The notes below the pieces were generated by a model. The model worked only from the letters and a program-made list of their open reading frames with translations, was not told the DNA's origin and did not search any database. Both the position numbers and the translations under genes were made by a program. Positions 54,741 through 64,000 of a stretch of DNA of 64,000 nt are shown here, one piece after another. Source of the stretch: Armigeres subalbatus (Eukaryota; Arthropoda; Insecta; Diptera; Culicidae); the NCBI RefSeq assembly GCF_024139115.2, contig NC_085141.1, positions 398,996,042 through 399,060,041 of the forward strand. The letters are read 5' to 3'. Numbering within the stretch: position 1 is the first letter of the stretch; each line of letters begins with the position of its first letter.

Positions 54741-54925
54741 TTCAAATGACCTATTCGACCAAATGACATATTCGACCAAATGTCTTATTCGACCAAATAT
54801 CCGATTCGGCCAAATGACCTATTCGGATGACCCTTTCGCCAAATGACATTCGGTCCAATGGTTTGTTCGGCCTAGTGGCATTCGGCCAAATGACTTTCGA
54901 CCGAATGGGTTTCGGCCAAACGGCC
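54741..54925. repeat. 'tattcgaccaaatgac' short tandem repeats
   Basis: About ten imperfect units of 15-20 bp ('atgacctattcgacca', 'atgacattcggtcca') stand in line. The vocabulary is that of the hAT-like interiors at 2040 and 21206, here without recognisable hAT ends. Confidence 0.65.
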
Positions 54926-55190
54926 CTTCTCCACGTAAAGCACACTCTATAGCTTTGGAACTTTGTTTTAACGTTTTTTGACGAATGAATCTAGCTTTAT
55001 TTCCGGAGTAATTTTATTTCAATTTCGACAATGCTTTTGTTTTTTGTGTTCTACTTTTGTGTTGTTAATATAACCCCAAAGCAAATCTTCGAAGTTAACG
55101 ATGATAATGGTCGAAATTATGTACTTCCGTGTTAACCAATAATTTTACTTATCATCTAAAAAAAATTTGGACGAAAAAACAATAATATTA
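54926..55190. other. No gene recognised
   Basis: AT-rich spacer between the tandem repeats and the palindromic MITE. Nothing is supported. Confidence 0.4.
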
Positions 55191-55191
55191 A

Positions 55192-55439
55192 TATCTCGGG
55201 TACTTATTCAAAAGGACGTATGTGATTTTGTAAACAAAGATTCAAACGTTGATTTCTCCAATCTGATAGTACTCCCATGCAAACCATTAACACAGACAGG
55301 TAGGGGGAGGCTTCGGCTACCTGTTCGTTGTGTTGGTTTGCGTGGGAGTGCCATCAGATTGGACAAATCGACGTTTGAATCTTTGTTTACAAAATCACAT
55401 ACGTCCTTTTGAATAAGTACCCGAGATATGTTGAATTTT
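55192..55439. mobile_element. 248-bp palindromic MITE
   Basis: Arms 55192-55300 and 55325-55439 are near-perfect reverse complements over about 108 bp, starting ATATCTCGGGTACTTATTCA, around a GGGGGAGGC-containing loop. Open frames on both strands (55167-55412 and 55208-55495) share the same text because of the palindrome. A target duplication was not identified. Confidence 0.8.
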
Positions 55440-55606
55440 TGTGCGAATTCAAACGATGCGCGTTGAAACGCGTCACCCCAAGGACAAAAATCCAATCATA
55501 TTAATTATGTGTGGCACACATAAATTTAGACTATAGCATTTCCCACATAATGACTATGTATAATGACTATATGCATTGCATATATGCGGAAACACCCTCC
55601 TCAAGG

Positions 55607-55880
55607 GGCCCTCCTTAGCCGTGTGGTAAGACGCGCGGCTACAAAGAAAGACCATGCTGTGGGTGGTTGGGTTCGATTCCCGGTGCCAGTCTAGACAATT
55701 TTCGGATTGAAAATTGTCTCGACTTCCCTGGGCATAAAAGCATCATCGTGTTAGCCTCTTGATATACGAATGCAAAAATGGTAACTTGGCTTAGAAACCT
55801 CGCAGTTAATAGCTGTGGAAGTGCTTAATGAACACTAAGCTGCGAGGCGGCTCTGTCCCAGTGTGGGGATGTAATGCTAA
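55607..55880 (+). mobile_element. Feilai-like SINE, copy 3
   Basis: The order and text match copies at 19723 and 20887: tRNA-like head with A-box region 'ttagccgtgtggta' and B box GGTTCGATTCC, 'ggcataaaagcatcatcgtg', then 'ctaagctgcgaggcggctctg' and 'gatgtaatgc'. Unlike the other two it has no (GAA)n tail, ending in 'gctaatta'. It stops about 20 bp before the duplication of the next element. Confidence 0.85.
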
Positions 55881-55911
55881 TTATATATTTTAGCTTTATA
55901 GCATGTGGCAT

Positions 55912-56663
55912 TAGACTGGCCCAGGAAACAAAAAGTTGTCTAATTCCACGGGACTGGCCCAGATTACTATGGGGAGAAAAAAATGTTGTCGAATTCCACG
56001 GGGCACCCCCCAGGATTGTGTCTTTGGGTGAGGAAATCAATCTCTGAAAATTTCAGCTCAATCGCTTGTTGCATAAGCTGGCGCATTTGATTTGAAGTTT
56101 GTATGGGGATTTCAGCCAAAATGTATAGGAAAATACACCTCCGTCACTCATTCGATCTGGAAATTGGTTCTGATTGCTCGATTGACATCAGAATTGCAAA
56201 AACGGCAGTTGGTATGCTACAGAACAATTTCACAGAACATTGTATGGTTGTTAAATGAACTTTTATATGGGTTTCGGCTGATGCGATTCGATCAAAAAAC
56301 CCAAAAATCCACAAATCAGCTCCTAATAATTCAGCCGAAAATTATATAAAAGTTCATTTAATCATCATGCAATGTTCTGTGAAATTGTTCTGTTATATAC
56401 CAACTGCCGTTTTTGCAATTCTGAGGTCAATCTAGCAATCAGAACCAATTTCCAGATCGAATGAGTGACGGAGGTGTATTTTCCTATACATTTTGGCTGA
56501 AATCCCCATACAAACTTCAAATCAAATGCGCCAGCTTATGCAACAAGCGATTGAGCTGAAATTTTCAGAGATTGATTTTCTCACCCAAAGACACAATTCT
56601 GGGGGGTGCCCCGTGGAATTCGACAACATTTTTTTTCTCCCCATAGTAATCTGGGCCAGTCTA
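55912..56663. mobile_element. 752-bp foldback element, perfect 9-bp duplication
   Basis: The ends are TAGACTGGCCCA and TGGGCCAGTCTA. The 9-bp direct repeat ATGTGGCAT flanks it exactly (55903-55911, 56664-56672). Arms of about 340-360 bp (from about 55965 and to about 56650) are almost perfect complements, so the element is nearly one hairpin. A second partial terminus ('actggcccagattac', 55955) is repeated inside the left end. The terminal bases equal those of the 4.3 kb transposon at 3853-8164, so it is a likely non-autonomous relative. Confidence 0.92.
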
Positions 56664-56672
56664 ATGTGGCAT

Positions 56673-57089
56673 AAACACAATTGTGTACTTATTGCCCTGC
56701 TGGAAGATCGGTGCCCTTCGCTGCTGTTGGTAGCAATGGTACATGCCTTTTATGATGTAAATAATAGAATGTGTCCACAGTATAGGTTTTAGTCGTCCAA
56801 GAAATCCCTAAAGTAAGGCCTTAATGTCTATACGAGAAACCAAAGCTCCAACGGATTGTTTCAAATATGATACATAGCCTTCATGATGCATAGAATAGAA
56901 TCCACAGCCAAGAAATACTTAGATTTATATGATACCTTAAGATCTACACGAGTTACTTAAGCTGAATCGGGCTGTTTCGAAGTACAAGCCCTTTGTAATA
57001 CACATAATATAATGGATGCAAAAGTAAGAAGAATCCCTGTGACGCGTGGCCCTTACGTCAACGAAATAATTTCCCAAAGACAGACTCTA
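56673..57089. other. No gene recognised
   Basis: Loosely repeated phrases ('tctacacgag', 'gatgcataga') but no defined unit or coding content. Confidence 0.4.
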
Positions 57090-57092
57090 CGA

Positions 57093-58516
57093 CACTACCC
57101 ATAATTCCATTACCCCGACGGCCACTACCCCGAATGGGACACTATCCCGAATGACCCACTATCCTGAATCACTCCTGATTTCAAGTTTACAGTTTTACGC
57201 ATTGAAAAACTAATTCAAAAGAAGTTTATTTATAATTCATGTGAATGATTAATACATGTTTTACGACTTATTCAATAGCAGGGCGGCGACTCGCGATTTG
57301 TTTCTTAGATCTAGAACTGTGTGAAAACAATATAGAACGAATAGTTCTCGTTCCATAAAATCCCGTTAAACATCATTTGCTACCTTTGAAGACTGTTAAA
57401 GCCAAGGAGAGAATTTCGCAGCACATTCTTATGCTCAATGCAAAAAGTTGGAGGAAATTTCAGCCCACCTCGACTGGCCTTGAGACGGCTCGCGAGCATG
57501 TATTTCTTAAAAATAAAGACGTGGAAAAGTTGCTTCCCAAGTTTGCGGAATGCCGGCAATAAATCTCACTGTGACAAGAAGGGCATGGCAACAAGGCCCT
57601 AGAATAAGAGGATCTCTTCTGCTCATCGAATATGCTTGTTCCTCCCGTAGAAAGGCATAGTTTCGTTATACATTGCAAACGCGGTCAATTAAAGGAGCTG
57701 TTATCTTTTCTGTTCGCCTTATACCGGGCAAACGCGTTAATCAAAAGCAGGCATTATAAACTCTGTTCGCTTTAAACCGGGCAAATACGTTCATCAAAAG
57801 AAAATATCATCTCCTATGTTTGCCTTGAACTAGGCTAATTGCGTTTATTTAAAGAAGGCATTTTCAAATATGTTCGCCTCATATCGGGAAAATGCATTCA
57901 TCTAAACAAGGCATTCTCATCTCTGTTCGCCTTAAACCGAGCAAACTCATTCATTTAAAGAAGGCTCAATCTCCTATGTTTGCCTTAAACCAGGCATATG
58001 CGCTCATCTAAAGAAGGCAATATCAACTCAGTTGGCCTTAAGCCAGGCAAACACGTTCATTTTAACCAGGCATTATCGCTTTTTTTCTGCTTTATATTGG
58101 GCAAATGCGTTCATTTTAAGAAGGCATTATTCCACACCTTATGTTAATTGAAAGAAAGTGTTTTCTCCTCACTCACTCCATTTCGTAGGATTGCACTTTC
58201 CCAGGTAATAATGGCGTAGAATGATGGTTTAAGTTAATTATACGAAAAATCAAAAACGTTGGTTAAACAGAATCTTTATTGCATTTCTCTAAGTAACTCT
58301 AAGTAGTATATATACTTTTGCTCTGAATACATTATTTTCAAAGATTGTCATTTTACGATTCATCAGTATCTGTGGGTGTTAAAACAAATGATGGAAAACT
58401 ACAGATTCGAAATGAATTTGGGGTAATGGATTTCGGGGTAATGGCTTTGGGGTATTGTCCCATTTGGGGTAGTGGCTTTCGGGGTAATGGAATTCGGGGT
58501 GCTGGCATTCGGAGTA
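57093..58516. mobile_element. Possible 1.4 kb foldback element with 'attcggggtagtgg' ends
   Basis: The left end repeats 'ccattaccccga', 'ccactaccccgaatg', 'actatcccgaatg' (57093-57170); the right end repeats the complement 'ggggtaatggatttcgg', 'ggggtagtggctttcgg' (58418-58516). The opposed short repeats would fold. The centre holds the 53-bp tandem array. No exact terminus or duplication was found, so the limits are approximate. Confidence 0.5.
57672..58136. repeat. Tandem array, 53-bp unit, about 8 copies
   Basis: The start word TGTTCGCCTT or a close variant occurs at 57711, 57764, 57817, 57871, 57924, 57977, 58030 and about 58086, giving intervals of 53-54 and finally 56. Each unit reads 'ttcgcctta-accgggcaaacgcgttcat' then '-aaagaaggcatt'. 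Units differ at many positions, so the array is old. There is no spacer diversity of the CRISPR kind and no coding frame. Confidence 0.88.
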
Positions 58517-58520
58517 CAGA

Positions 58521-58811
58521 GGTGGAGCCCTAAAGACATTATGTGTGTCATTAACACAGCACAGTTGCTTAATTTCTTTATTGGCTCGACATTCCTGTTG
58601 GTTGTTTCTCTCCGGATTCTAGGATGACTAATGGAACATTTTTATTGACCTCATTCTATTTTATGTATCTCAAAAGACATGTACAATTTAAAAACATTTC
58701 GATTGATTTTTGGTGACGCGTGTAGGCTTAAAGACTTTACTTCAGGTATTTTTTGGGTGACCAAGAACATAAGCTATTCTAACATTTTATTCTTTACTTA
58801 AAAAGGGCATA
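58521..58811. other. No gene recognised
   Basis: AT-rich spacer, nothing supported. Confidence 0.4.
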
Positions 58812-58981
58812 TGGGGGAAATGACGGCTTTGGCAGGTTTTGTTGACCAAATTTTATGAAATTCGGCCACAATATTCTTTGATACGAAAAGAATGTTTAGG
58901 CTAAATTTGACCATGGTTGGTTATAGAAAAAAATTCCCCTGACAATAATAGAACAAAACCTGCCAAAGCCGCAATTTCCCC
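58812..58981. mobile_element. 170-bp TA-flanked MITE, copy 2
   Basis: Same arms as 8898-9088 ('gacggctttggcaggttttg' and 'aacaaaacctgccaaagcc'). About 20 bp near the left arm are missing compared with copy 1. TA lies on both sides (58810-58811, 58982-58983). Comparing the copies defines the family ends as TGGGGGAAATGACGG-like. Confidence 0.8.
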
Positions 58982-59101
58982 TACCATATTTAAAAAAAAG
59001 ATTAATCTTGGGATGATTATTTTTTGAATTTGGATTTTTTGGATGACCGAGAACTTATGTCGTTGATTCTATTCTATACATCAAAACATGATTGATCTAT
59101 A

Positions 59102-59492
59102 CAGTCGCCTCTCCAATATTGAAGAGACCATAGGGGAGAGTGAGGGGAGATAGGGAGAGATCGAGGAATGGAAGGAAATGGGTACTAGATCCAAAAAAGC
59201 TCGCTGCTATGAAAAACGACCCCAAAACAAATGTCGTTTCCCTGGTTTCCTTTTGTTGATGTGTTGTAATTGTCCAAAGATTGAAATCCAAATTGTCTAA
59301 CATTTGAACATATCGATATAAGGAGAGAGAATCCTGAACAAAATATGATCAGAACACATCGAGATAGAGACATATCAAAAGGTTATCGAGATGTAGAAAG
59401 CCCAAATGTATGTTGATTGAAGGGACTGAGGAAACCGTCAACACAGGGAGAGATATCGAGATATAGAACATCGAGATGTAGAGAGTCGACTG
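59102..59492. mobile_element. 391-bp pogo-like MITE
   Basis: The ends are CAGTCGCCTCTC and GAGAGTCGACTG with TA duplications at 59100-59101 and 59493-59494. The right half repeats 'atcgagatgtagaa' and 'atatcgagatatagaac'. CAGT(C/N)GACTCTC ends with TA are the pogo/Tigger type. Non-coding. Confidence 0.78.
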
Positions 59493-59494
59493 TA

Positions 59495-60076
59495 TATCAA
59501 TTCTCCAATTTCACTTGCTATCTATCAATGGGTTTGTTCACTTTTTGCTTCATTTTCTATTTCTCCTCACACTTCTCACATCTCGTTTTTCACTTGCTTC
59601 TGACATTTTACACATTCCACTTGTGTTTTTCATTTTTCTTTTTTCTCTCCTCACAAGAAGTAACGCACTGATTACTTCTCACATTTTACCACTTGATTCT
59701 CATTTTTCCCTTCTCAGTTCTCATTCTTACTACTTGCTTCGCCCATTTCACCAATCAATTCCCATTTTACAATTCTCGGTTGATTGTAAAATTATTTTGT
59801 GATTTTAAGTGAAATTTTTTATTTCTACTTCTTACTTGCGTTTCTCATTTCTCACTTTCCATAACTCTTAGATACTTACTTTTTACGTTTATTTTCTTAC
59901 TTATCAGTTTATAATAATTTATAAATAAATCAAGGGACTGATTTGCGATTTGGGCGTAACTTATTTTGCAACTATTCGTGAAGTCGCTCAATACCGTTTT
60001 GACTCAAATTCCAAACATGACTCATATTCCAAACACTCGCTTTTAAATGACCATTTTAGCTTTATTCGTGTATTTT
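59495..60076. repeat. Degenerate 'ttctcacttctc' repeats and AT-rich spacer
   Basis: Between 59510 and 59890 'ttctca', 'cacttc' and 'cttctcac' phrases recur irregularly, giving hydrophobic open frames (59417-59671, 59515-59802) that are not genes. 59891-60076 holds nothing recognisable. Confidence 0.5.
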
Positions 60077-60215
60077 TTGCCTTTCTCGTATACTAAGTAT
60101 ACGGTAGAGGCTATATGATCGCTCCAAAAACAAACTTTTTATAGAAGGCCCGGAGACACATAGTGTTATATACCAATCGACTCAGTTCGACGAATTGAGG
60201 TGATGTCGGTGTGTG

Positions 60216-60229
<14 letters not shown>
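60077..60229 (+). repeat. Dispersed repeat with (GT)n tail, copy 3
   Basis: 'gcctttctcgtatactaagt', 'gctccaaaaacaaac', 'ttatagaaggcccgg', 'ttatataccaatcgactcag', then (GT)n at 60208-60229. It is the same repeat as 9814 and 45470. Here the (GT)n tract is interrupted by the 3' end of an R1-clade fragment, so it served as an insertion target. Confidence 0.8.
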
Positions 60230-60247
<18 letters not shown>

Positions 60248-60490
60248 CACGGGAAAAGAGGTCCACCACGCCAGAGCCCAGCATGACGCGGTAAGGGACA
60301 ATTACTGTGGAGGTACCCCACAGGCTCCGTTAAAGGCCTAGCTTATTATTTCACCCCCCTGGCCATGCATCCCCTCGGCACGGGTTGCTTGACGCCTTAG
60401 GATTAGGGGTTAGGGACGATAGTCCCGGTCTAACTCGCAGTGGCCATGGGGAGGGTTCGTCAAGCCCTTGGACAAAGTCCCTGCTGCTCC
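60230..60490 (-). mobile_element. 5'-truncated R1-clade-like 3' fragment in (CA)n
   Basis: Read on the minus strand: (CA)n, then about 245 bp of GC-rich non-coding text beginning GGGGAGCAGCAGGG, ending CCCGTGT plus a 17-base poly(A) (60246-60230), then (CA)n again. The flanking microsatellite on both sides and the poly(A) show a target-primed insertion into a (CA)n run. The text is not the same as the 3' end of the larger neighbour, so it is a separate insertion, perhaps of another family. Confidence 0.65.
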
Positions 60491-60504
60491 CCTGTGTGTG
60501 TGTG

Positions 60505-60535
<31 letters not shown>

Positions 60536-60537
60536 TT

Positions 60538-61181
60538 ACAACGGTTAAAGGCCATCAAAAATCTGCGCGACAGACACCTCGAGCATCCACACTATGCTCG
60601 AAGGCGAACAGGGATGGGCTCCTCCCGACCTGCTAAAAATGTGCCTCCCGGATAAACCGGGCCCCTTATCTTCCTTGCCTCGATCCCCCAGGACCACTGG
60701 ATGCTGCGACTACTTCAGGGGCTGTGCTAATGCACTTCTTCTAAAATTCCGGCCCCTAGCTTAGGCTAGTTCGCCCACTGGCTTGCTGAGATCCACTTCT
60801 ACGTTGTCTCGATCCCTCGGCGGTCGTGCCGCAAACTTTTTCACTCGAATCCTCCTGACTTCCCACGGCGTCGAGGGTGGTCCACCAGTTCCGGTGAAGG
60901 AAACTTCCGCACTGATGGTGCCCCGACTACCGGCGGCTATCGCAGGGGACGCTTTCGCGCATTGCGCCGACTTCGTCTTCGGGTTGCAGAGGTGGTCCGG
61001 CAGTTCCGGTGGTGGATAACGTCCGCACTGGCGGTGCCCTACATACCCGAAGCACTTCCTTCTTCTTTCTTCTTTCTTCAGCAGGTTGACTGATCGAGTG
61101 CCGAAGTCGGTCCGACGATTCCGGTTGGCAGAAAACTTCCGGTTCACCGGCGCCCCGACGACCCGAGGCCAACACTGCTCA
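60538..61181 (-). other. 3' untranslated region of the R1-clade element
   Basis: On the minus strand it follows the RT stop at 61182 and ends CCTTTAACCGTTGT before the poly(A). It contains a repeated block: 'gttccggtgaaggaaacttcc', 'ccggtggtggataac' and 'ccggttggcagaaaacttcc' (60888-61150) are related segments, each followed by 'ggtgcc-cgac/ctac'. This suggests local duplication of about 100-120 bp in the 3' region. Confidence 0.55.
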
Positions 61182-62636
61182 CTATGCTGGATTTTCCTCC
61201 GAGCCGACGCTTGTTTGCTGGTCCCTTCTCCATCTACGCTGCAGCTCTGACAATATTTGCCTCACGACTCTGCTTACCACATTCCACGCATCTTCATCGT
61301 GACACATTCGCTCTTCGATGTTGTCCACGCTTAGGGCAGGCATTCCTCTACGTGCTTCCGCAAACCTCGGACAATCGAATAACACGTGCTCTGGAGTCTC
61401 CTCTACGTTGATGCACGCCGGGCAGAATGGCGATGACGCATGGCCACATCGGTGCAGATATTGGCGGAAACAACCGTGTCCGGATAGGAACTGAGTGAGG
61501 TGAAAGTTCACCTCTCCATGCTCCCTGTTCACCCACGTCGACACATTGGGGATGAGCCGGTGGGTCCACCTTCCATTGTCTGCATTGTCCCACTCCTGCT
61601 GCCACTTCACCATTGAGTCCAGTCTCATCGCCTCCCTCACATTTCTGGTACCTCTCCGTTGGTAGCACTCGATATCCTCTGCTAAGGTTATGCAGATTGG
61701 AATCATCCCTGCGATAACGCAAACTGCCTCTGACGAAATTGTTCGGTACGCACTCGCCACTCGAATGGCCATTAGACGAAACACGCTATTCAACTTCCTG
61801 CGATTACGTTTCGTCTTGAGCGCAGCTCCCCAGGCTGGAACGCCGTACCTAAGTATTGAGAATGATACGGTCGCCAGAAGACGCCTACAGCTGCCTCTCG
61901 GTCCGCCAACGTTCGGCATGATCCTAGCAAGCGCACTGACCATCTTTGCCGCCTTCTCGCAGGAATAGTCGACATGGGTGTTGAAATTCAAACGGTCGTC
62001 GATCATCACTCCTAGATGTCTCAAAGCCCGCACGGACGGTATGTCGTGCTCTCCGACGATAATCTGCATTCGCTGTATGATTCGGCAGTTGCTGACCAGC
62101 ATCACTTCCGTTTTGTGGTGAGCAAGCTGCAGCTTGACCCCTTTCATCCAGTTTTCAACTGCGTCGGTCGTCTCCGCCACCAGCATATCTACCTCTTCCA
62201 GCGACTCTCCGGTTATCGTTAGAACGACATCATCCGCGAATCCGAAGATCTGCACGCCTTTGGGCAACTTCAGCTTTAGCACTCCGTTGTACATAACGTT
62301 CCACAGCATTGGGCCAAGTATGGAGCCTTGCGGAACACCCGCCGTAACCCTAATCGACTTCTGCCCCGAGTTCGTATCGTAGACCAGAATCCGGTTTTCG
62401 AAGTAGCTCTTAAGGATTCTACACAAATAGCCAGGAACCCGCATTCCATGCAGCGCGACGGCGATGGCCTCCCAGCTGGCACTGTTGAACGCGTTTTTGA
62501 CGTCAATTGTTACTACGGCGCAGAACCGATTGCCGCACCTCTTTTTCTTGGATGCTTTCTCTGCAACTTCAACGACCGCCTTAATTGCATCCACCGTCGA
62601 TCTGCCTTTTCGGAATCCAAACTGCTTCTCCGACAA
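61182..62636 (-). pseudogene. R1-clade RT and C-terminal domain
   Basis: 484 open codons. RT blocks: FGFRKGRSTVDAIKAVVEVA, VVTIDVKNAFNSASWEAI (motif A), GVPQGSILGPMLWNVMYNG (motif B), FGFADDVVLT (FADD, intact catalytic pair), RALRHLGVMIDDRLNF and LRYGVPAWGAALK. The C-terminus has CFRQYLHRCGHASSPFCPAC followed by ETPEHVLFDCPRF, the Cys/His motif at the end of R1-clade proteins. The catalytic motifs are undamaged, but the upstream part is out of frame, so the complete ORF2 is broken before this section. Confidence 0.85.
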
Positions 62637-63855
62637 GCCGATCTCACCCTCCGTGAACTGCGTCAGCCTGTTAAGGATAATCCTTTCCAGAAGCTTCCCC
62701 AGTGTATCCAGCAGGCATATGGGCCTATACGAAGCTGGATTCCCAACGGTTTTCCTGGTTCCAGCAGCAACACGAGTTTCTGAATCTTCTACTTATTCGG
62801 AAAGTAGCCATCTGCTAGGCATTTCTGCAGCACCATCCTGAACAAATCTGGAAACGCCAGTATCGCAGTTTGGAAGCCACGTTTGGAATTCCATCCGGAC
62901 CCGGAGCTTTCTTCTTCTTCAGACCTTTCGCCACTGATGACAGCTCGTCGTTGGAGACTTGCATACCTGCAATGGTGACACGGTCTTCATCTTCGTACGG
63001 TGCAGGCGGCCACATCGTAGAATCATGTTGCGGGAAAAGACCGTCCACGATGATCTTCAGCTTGTCCGGACACATCTCCGCTGGCGTCGCTGGACCCTTG
63101 ATTTTCGTTATTGCCACCCGATAAGCATTGCCCCAAGGATCAGCGTCAGCTTCTAGGCACAACTGCTTGAAGCAGTTGGACTTGCTGACTTTGATCTCCC
63201 GTTTGAAAGCCGCTCTAGCTTCCCGGAAAACTATCTTACGTTCTTCTCTTACCGTTTCAGACCTTGCCCTCTGAAAACGTCTCCTGGCCCTGAGACAGGC
63301 AGCACGAAGATTGGCAAGAGATTCGTTCCACCAGTAATTTGGGCGTCGGCTGTCTAATGGCTCCAGTTTTCTTGGCATCGACGCATCGCAAGCCCTCGCT
63401 AACGTTTCCGTCAGTTCATCTGCTTCCAGATTTATTGCGCCGCTGTCAACTCGAAGTGCTTCGATGAAAAGCTCCTTGTCAAAGTCCTTCGTTTTCCATC
63501 TTCGCCCGGTAGTCCTTATCCCTCTCCGCGTCGTCGGTAGCCGTGTTCCAACACTATACCGGATAGCTTGGTGATCACTATGAGTGTAGTCCTCACAAAC
63601 TCTCCAGTTCATGTTTCTCACCAGCGACGGGCTGCAAAACGTCACGTCAATGATGGACTCCCTGCTGTCTCTGCGAAATGTACTAACGGTACCTTCGTTG
63701 CACAGTCTGACTTCCAGCTTTGCAAGCGCCTCCAGCAAACTGTAACCTCTGGCGTTGGTCAGCCTGCTCCCCCAATCCACTGCCCAAGCATTGAAGTCGC
63801 CTCCGATGATTGCGGGTTTAAGGCCGATCAGCTTCTCCGTGAGTGCATCGAGCAT
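62637..63855 (-). pseudogene. R1-clade endonuclease C-terminal half, linker and RT entry
   Basis: The open frame 63855-62815 gives GLKPAIIGGDFNAWAVDWGS (D/N motif), LEVRLCNEGTVSTFRR, SIIDVTFCSPSLV and DYTHSDHQAIRYSV (SDH motif), then a basic linker (CLRARRRFQRARSETVREER) and KKKKAPGPDGIPN, the conserved RT entry. After PDGIPN the frame is lost near 62868. Between there and 62637 the text FPDLFRMVLQKCLADGYFPN, an in-frame TAG where a tryptophan is usual, and, in another frame, YRPICLLDTLGKLLERII show two further lesions. The endonuclease catalytic residues seen are intact. Confidence 0.82.
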
Positions 63856-64000
63856 CCTGTTATACTGCTCTAAAGTCCACCGTGGGGTGCGTAGCAGCTA
63901 AACACGAAGATCCCGTTGATTTTGGCGACAACAAAACCTTCGTTAGAGCTGTCTACCACCTCTTGGATAGGGAATCTGCCCATCACTTGGATAGCCGCAA
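63856..64000 (-). pseudogene. R1-clade endonuclease, middle part at the window edge
   Basis: From the edge inwards the minus strand reads FPIQEVVDSSNEGFVVAKI, NGIFVFSCYAP, then shifts frame near 63885 and continues RWTLEQYNRMLDALTEKL. This is the central endonuclease strand region (…V-I-N-G…-F-S-C-Y-A-P) before the GGDFN motif. The frameshift separates it from the frame starting at 63855. The start of the gene is outside the window. Confidence 0.75.

Larger units (their letters stand above)
60491..64000 (-). mobile_element. R1-clade non-LTR retrotransposon inserted in (CA)n, runs off the window
   Basis: The minus-strand order from the right edge is endonuclease (64000-63400), linker, RT (about 63000-61700), a C-terminal zinc-knuckle-like region, a 3' untranslated region (61181-60538), poly(A) of 19 bases (60537-60519) and (CA)n (60518-60493). 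Some R1-clade families (Waldo, Mino) are known to insert into (AC)n-type repeats, and this junction fits that habit. ORF1 and the 5' end lie beyond 64000. Several frameshifts mark it as inactive. Confidence 0.75.

Noticed and set aside
57672..58136. CRISPR array
   Set aside because: The 53-bp units are continuous and diverged along their whole length. There are no constant repeats with variable spacers, and the genome is eukaryotic.
59417..59802. Hydrophobic membrane proteins
   Set aside because: The F/L/S-rich text comes from degenerate 'ttctcacttctc' repeats.
61690..63156. Plus-strand open frames over the 61-63 kb region
   Set aside because: They are antisense to the R1-clade RT and endonuclease, which carry the catalytic motifs on the minus strand.

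Overview
The window looks like repeat-dense genomic DNA from an Aedes mosquito (aegypti or albopictus type). The main pointers are three Feilai-like tRNA-derived SINEs, two other tRNA-headed SINE families, JAM1/RTE-like, R1-clade, BEL/Pao and CR1/jockey-group retroelements, many MITEs, and a recurring (GT)n-linked repeat. I recognise no intact host protein-coding gene, rRNA gene or functional tRNA gene. Nearly every protein-like stretch belongs to a decayed transposable element (TE). Assignment to Aedes rests on remembered family features, not on a database search. || Layout. 1-3.6 kb: a remnant of a hAT-like family with a MITE inside it, a non-LTR reverse transcriptase (RT) scrap and a SINE tail. 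3.85-8.16 kb: a 4.3 kb DNA transposon with long inverted arms, an imperfect 9-bp target duplication, a decayed intron-containing minus-strand gene and a nested 261-bp MITE. 8.2-17.6 kb: mostly featureless DNA with four short MITEs and a (GT)n repeat. 17.7-27.5 kb: three non-LTR retroelement remnants; the first is split by a 4.2 kb hAT-like element with a perfect 8-bp duplication, which carries two Feilai SINEs in opposite orientation; the third is split by a SINE with a 30-bp duplication. 28.0-38.8 kb: a BEL/Pao integrase gene broken by a tRNA-headed SINE (itself broken by a 3.3 kb hAT-like foldback element) and by a 5.6 kb hAT-like element that holds a roughly 3.5 kb, 23-bp-unit minisatellite. 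38.8-41.4 kb: no recognisable feature. || 41.7-48.3 kb: a long non-LTR element (ORF1 with a PHD-like finger, then endonuclease and RT) broken by a long-TIR element, a hAT MITE and a 75-bp RTE 3' scrap, each with target duplications. 48.3-52.7 kb: nested palindromic and inverted-repeat elements. 52.7-55.2 kb: featureless DNA and degenerate short repeats. 55.2-59.5 kb: palindromic MITEs, a Feilai SINE, a 752-bp near-perfect foldback, a 53-bp tandem array and a pogo-like MITE. 60.1-64.0 kb: two independent R1-clade 3' ends, both joined by poly(A) to the same kind of (CA)n tract; the larger element runs off the window edge. || How the parts relate. The window is a stratified record of insertions. 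Target duplications let many layers be ordered, for example BEL > SINE > hAT foldback, or retroelement > long-TIR element. The least familiar object is the 3.85-8.16 kb transposon, whose gene belongs to no superfamily I can name, together with two further elements that share its terminal pattern (TARRNTGGCYC) and 8-9 bp duplications.
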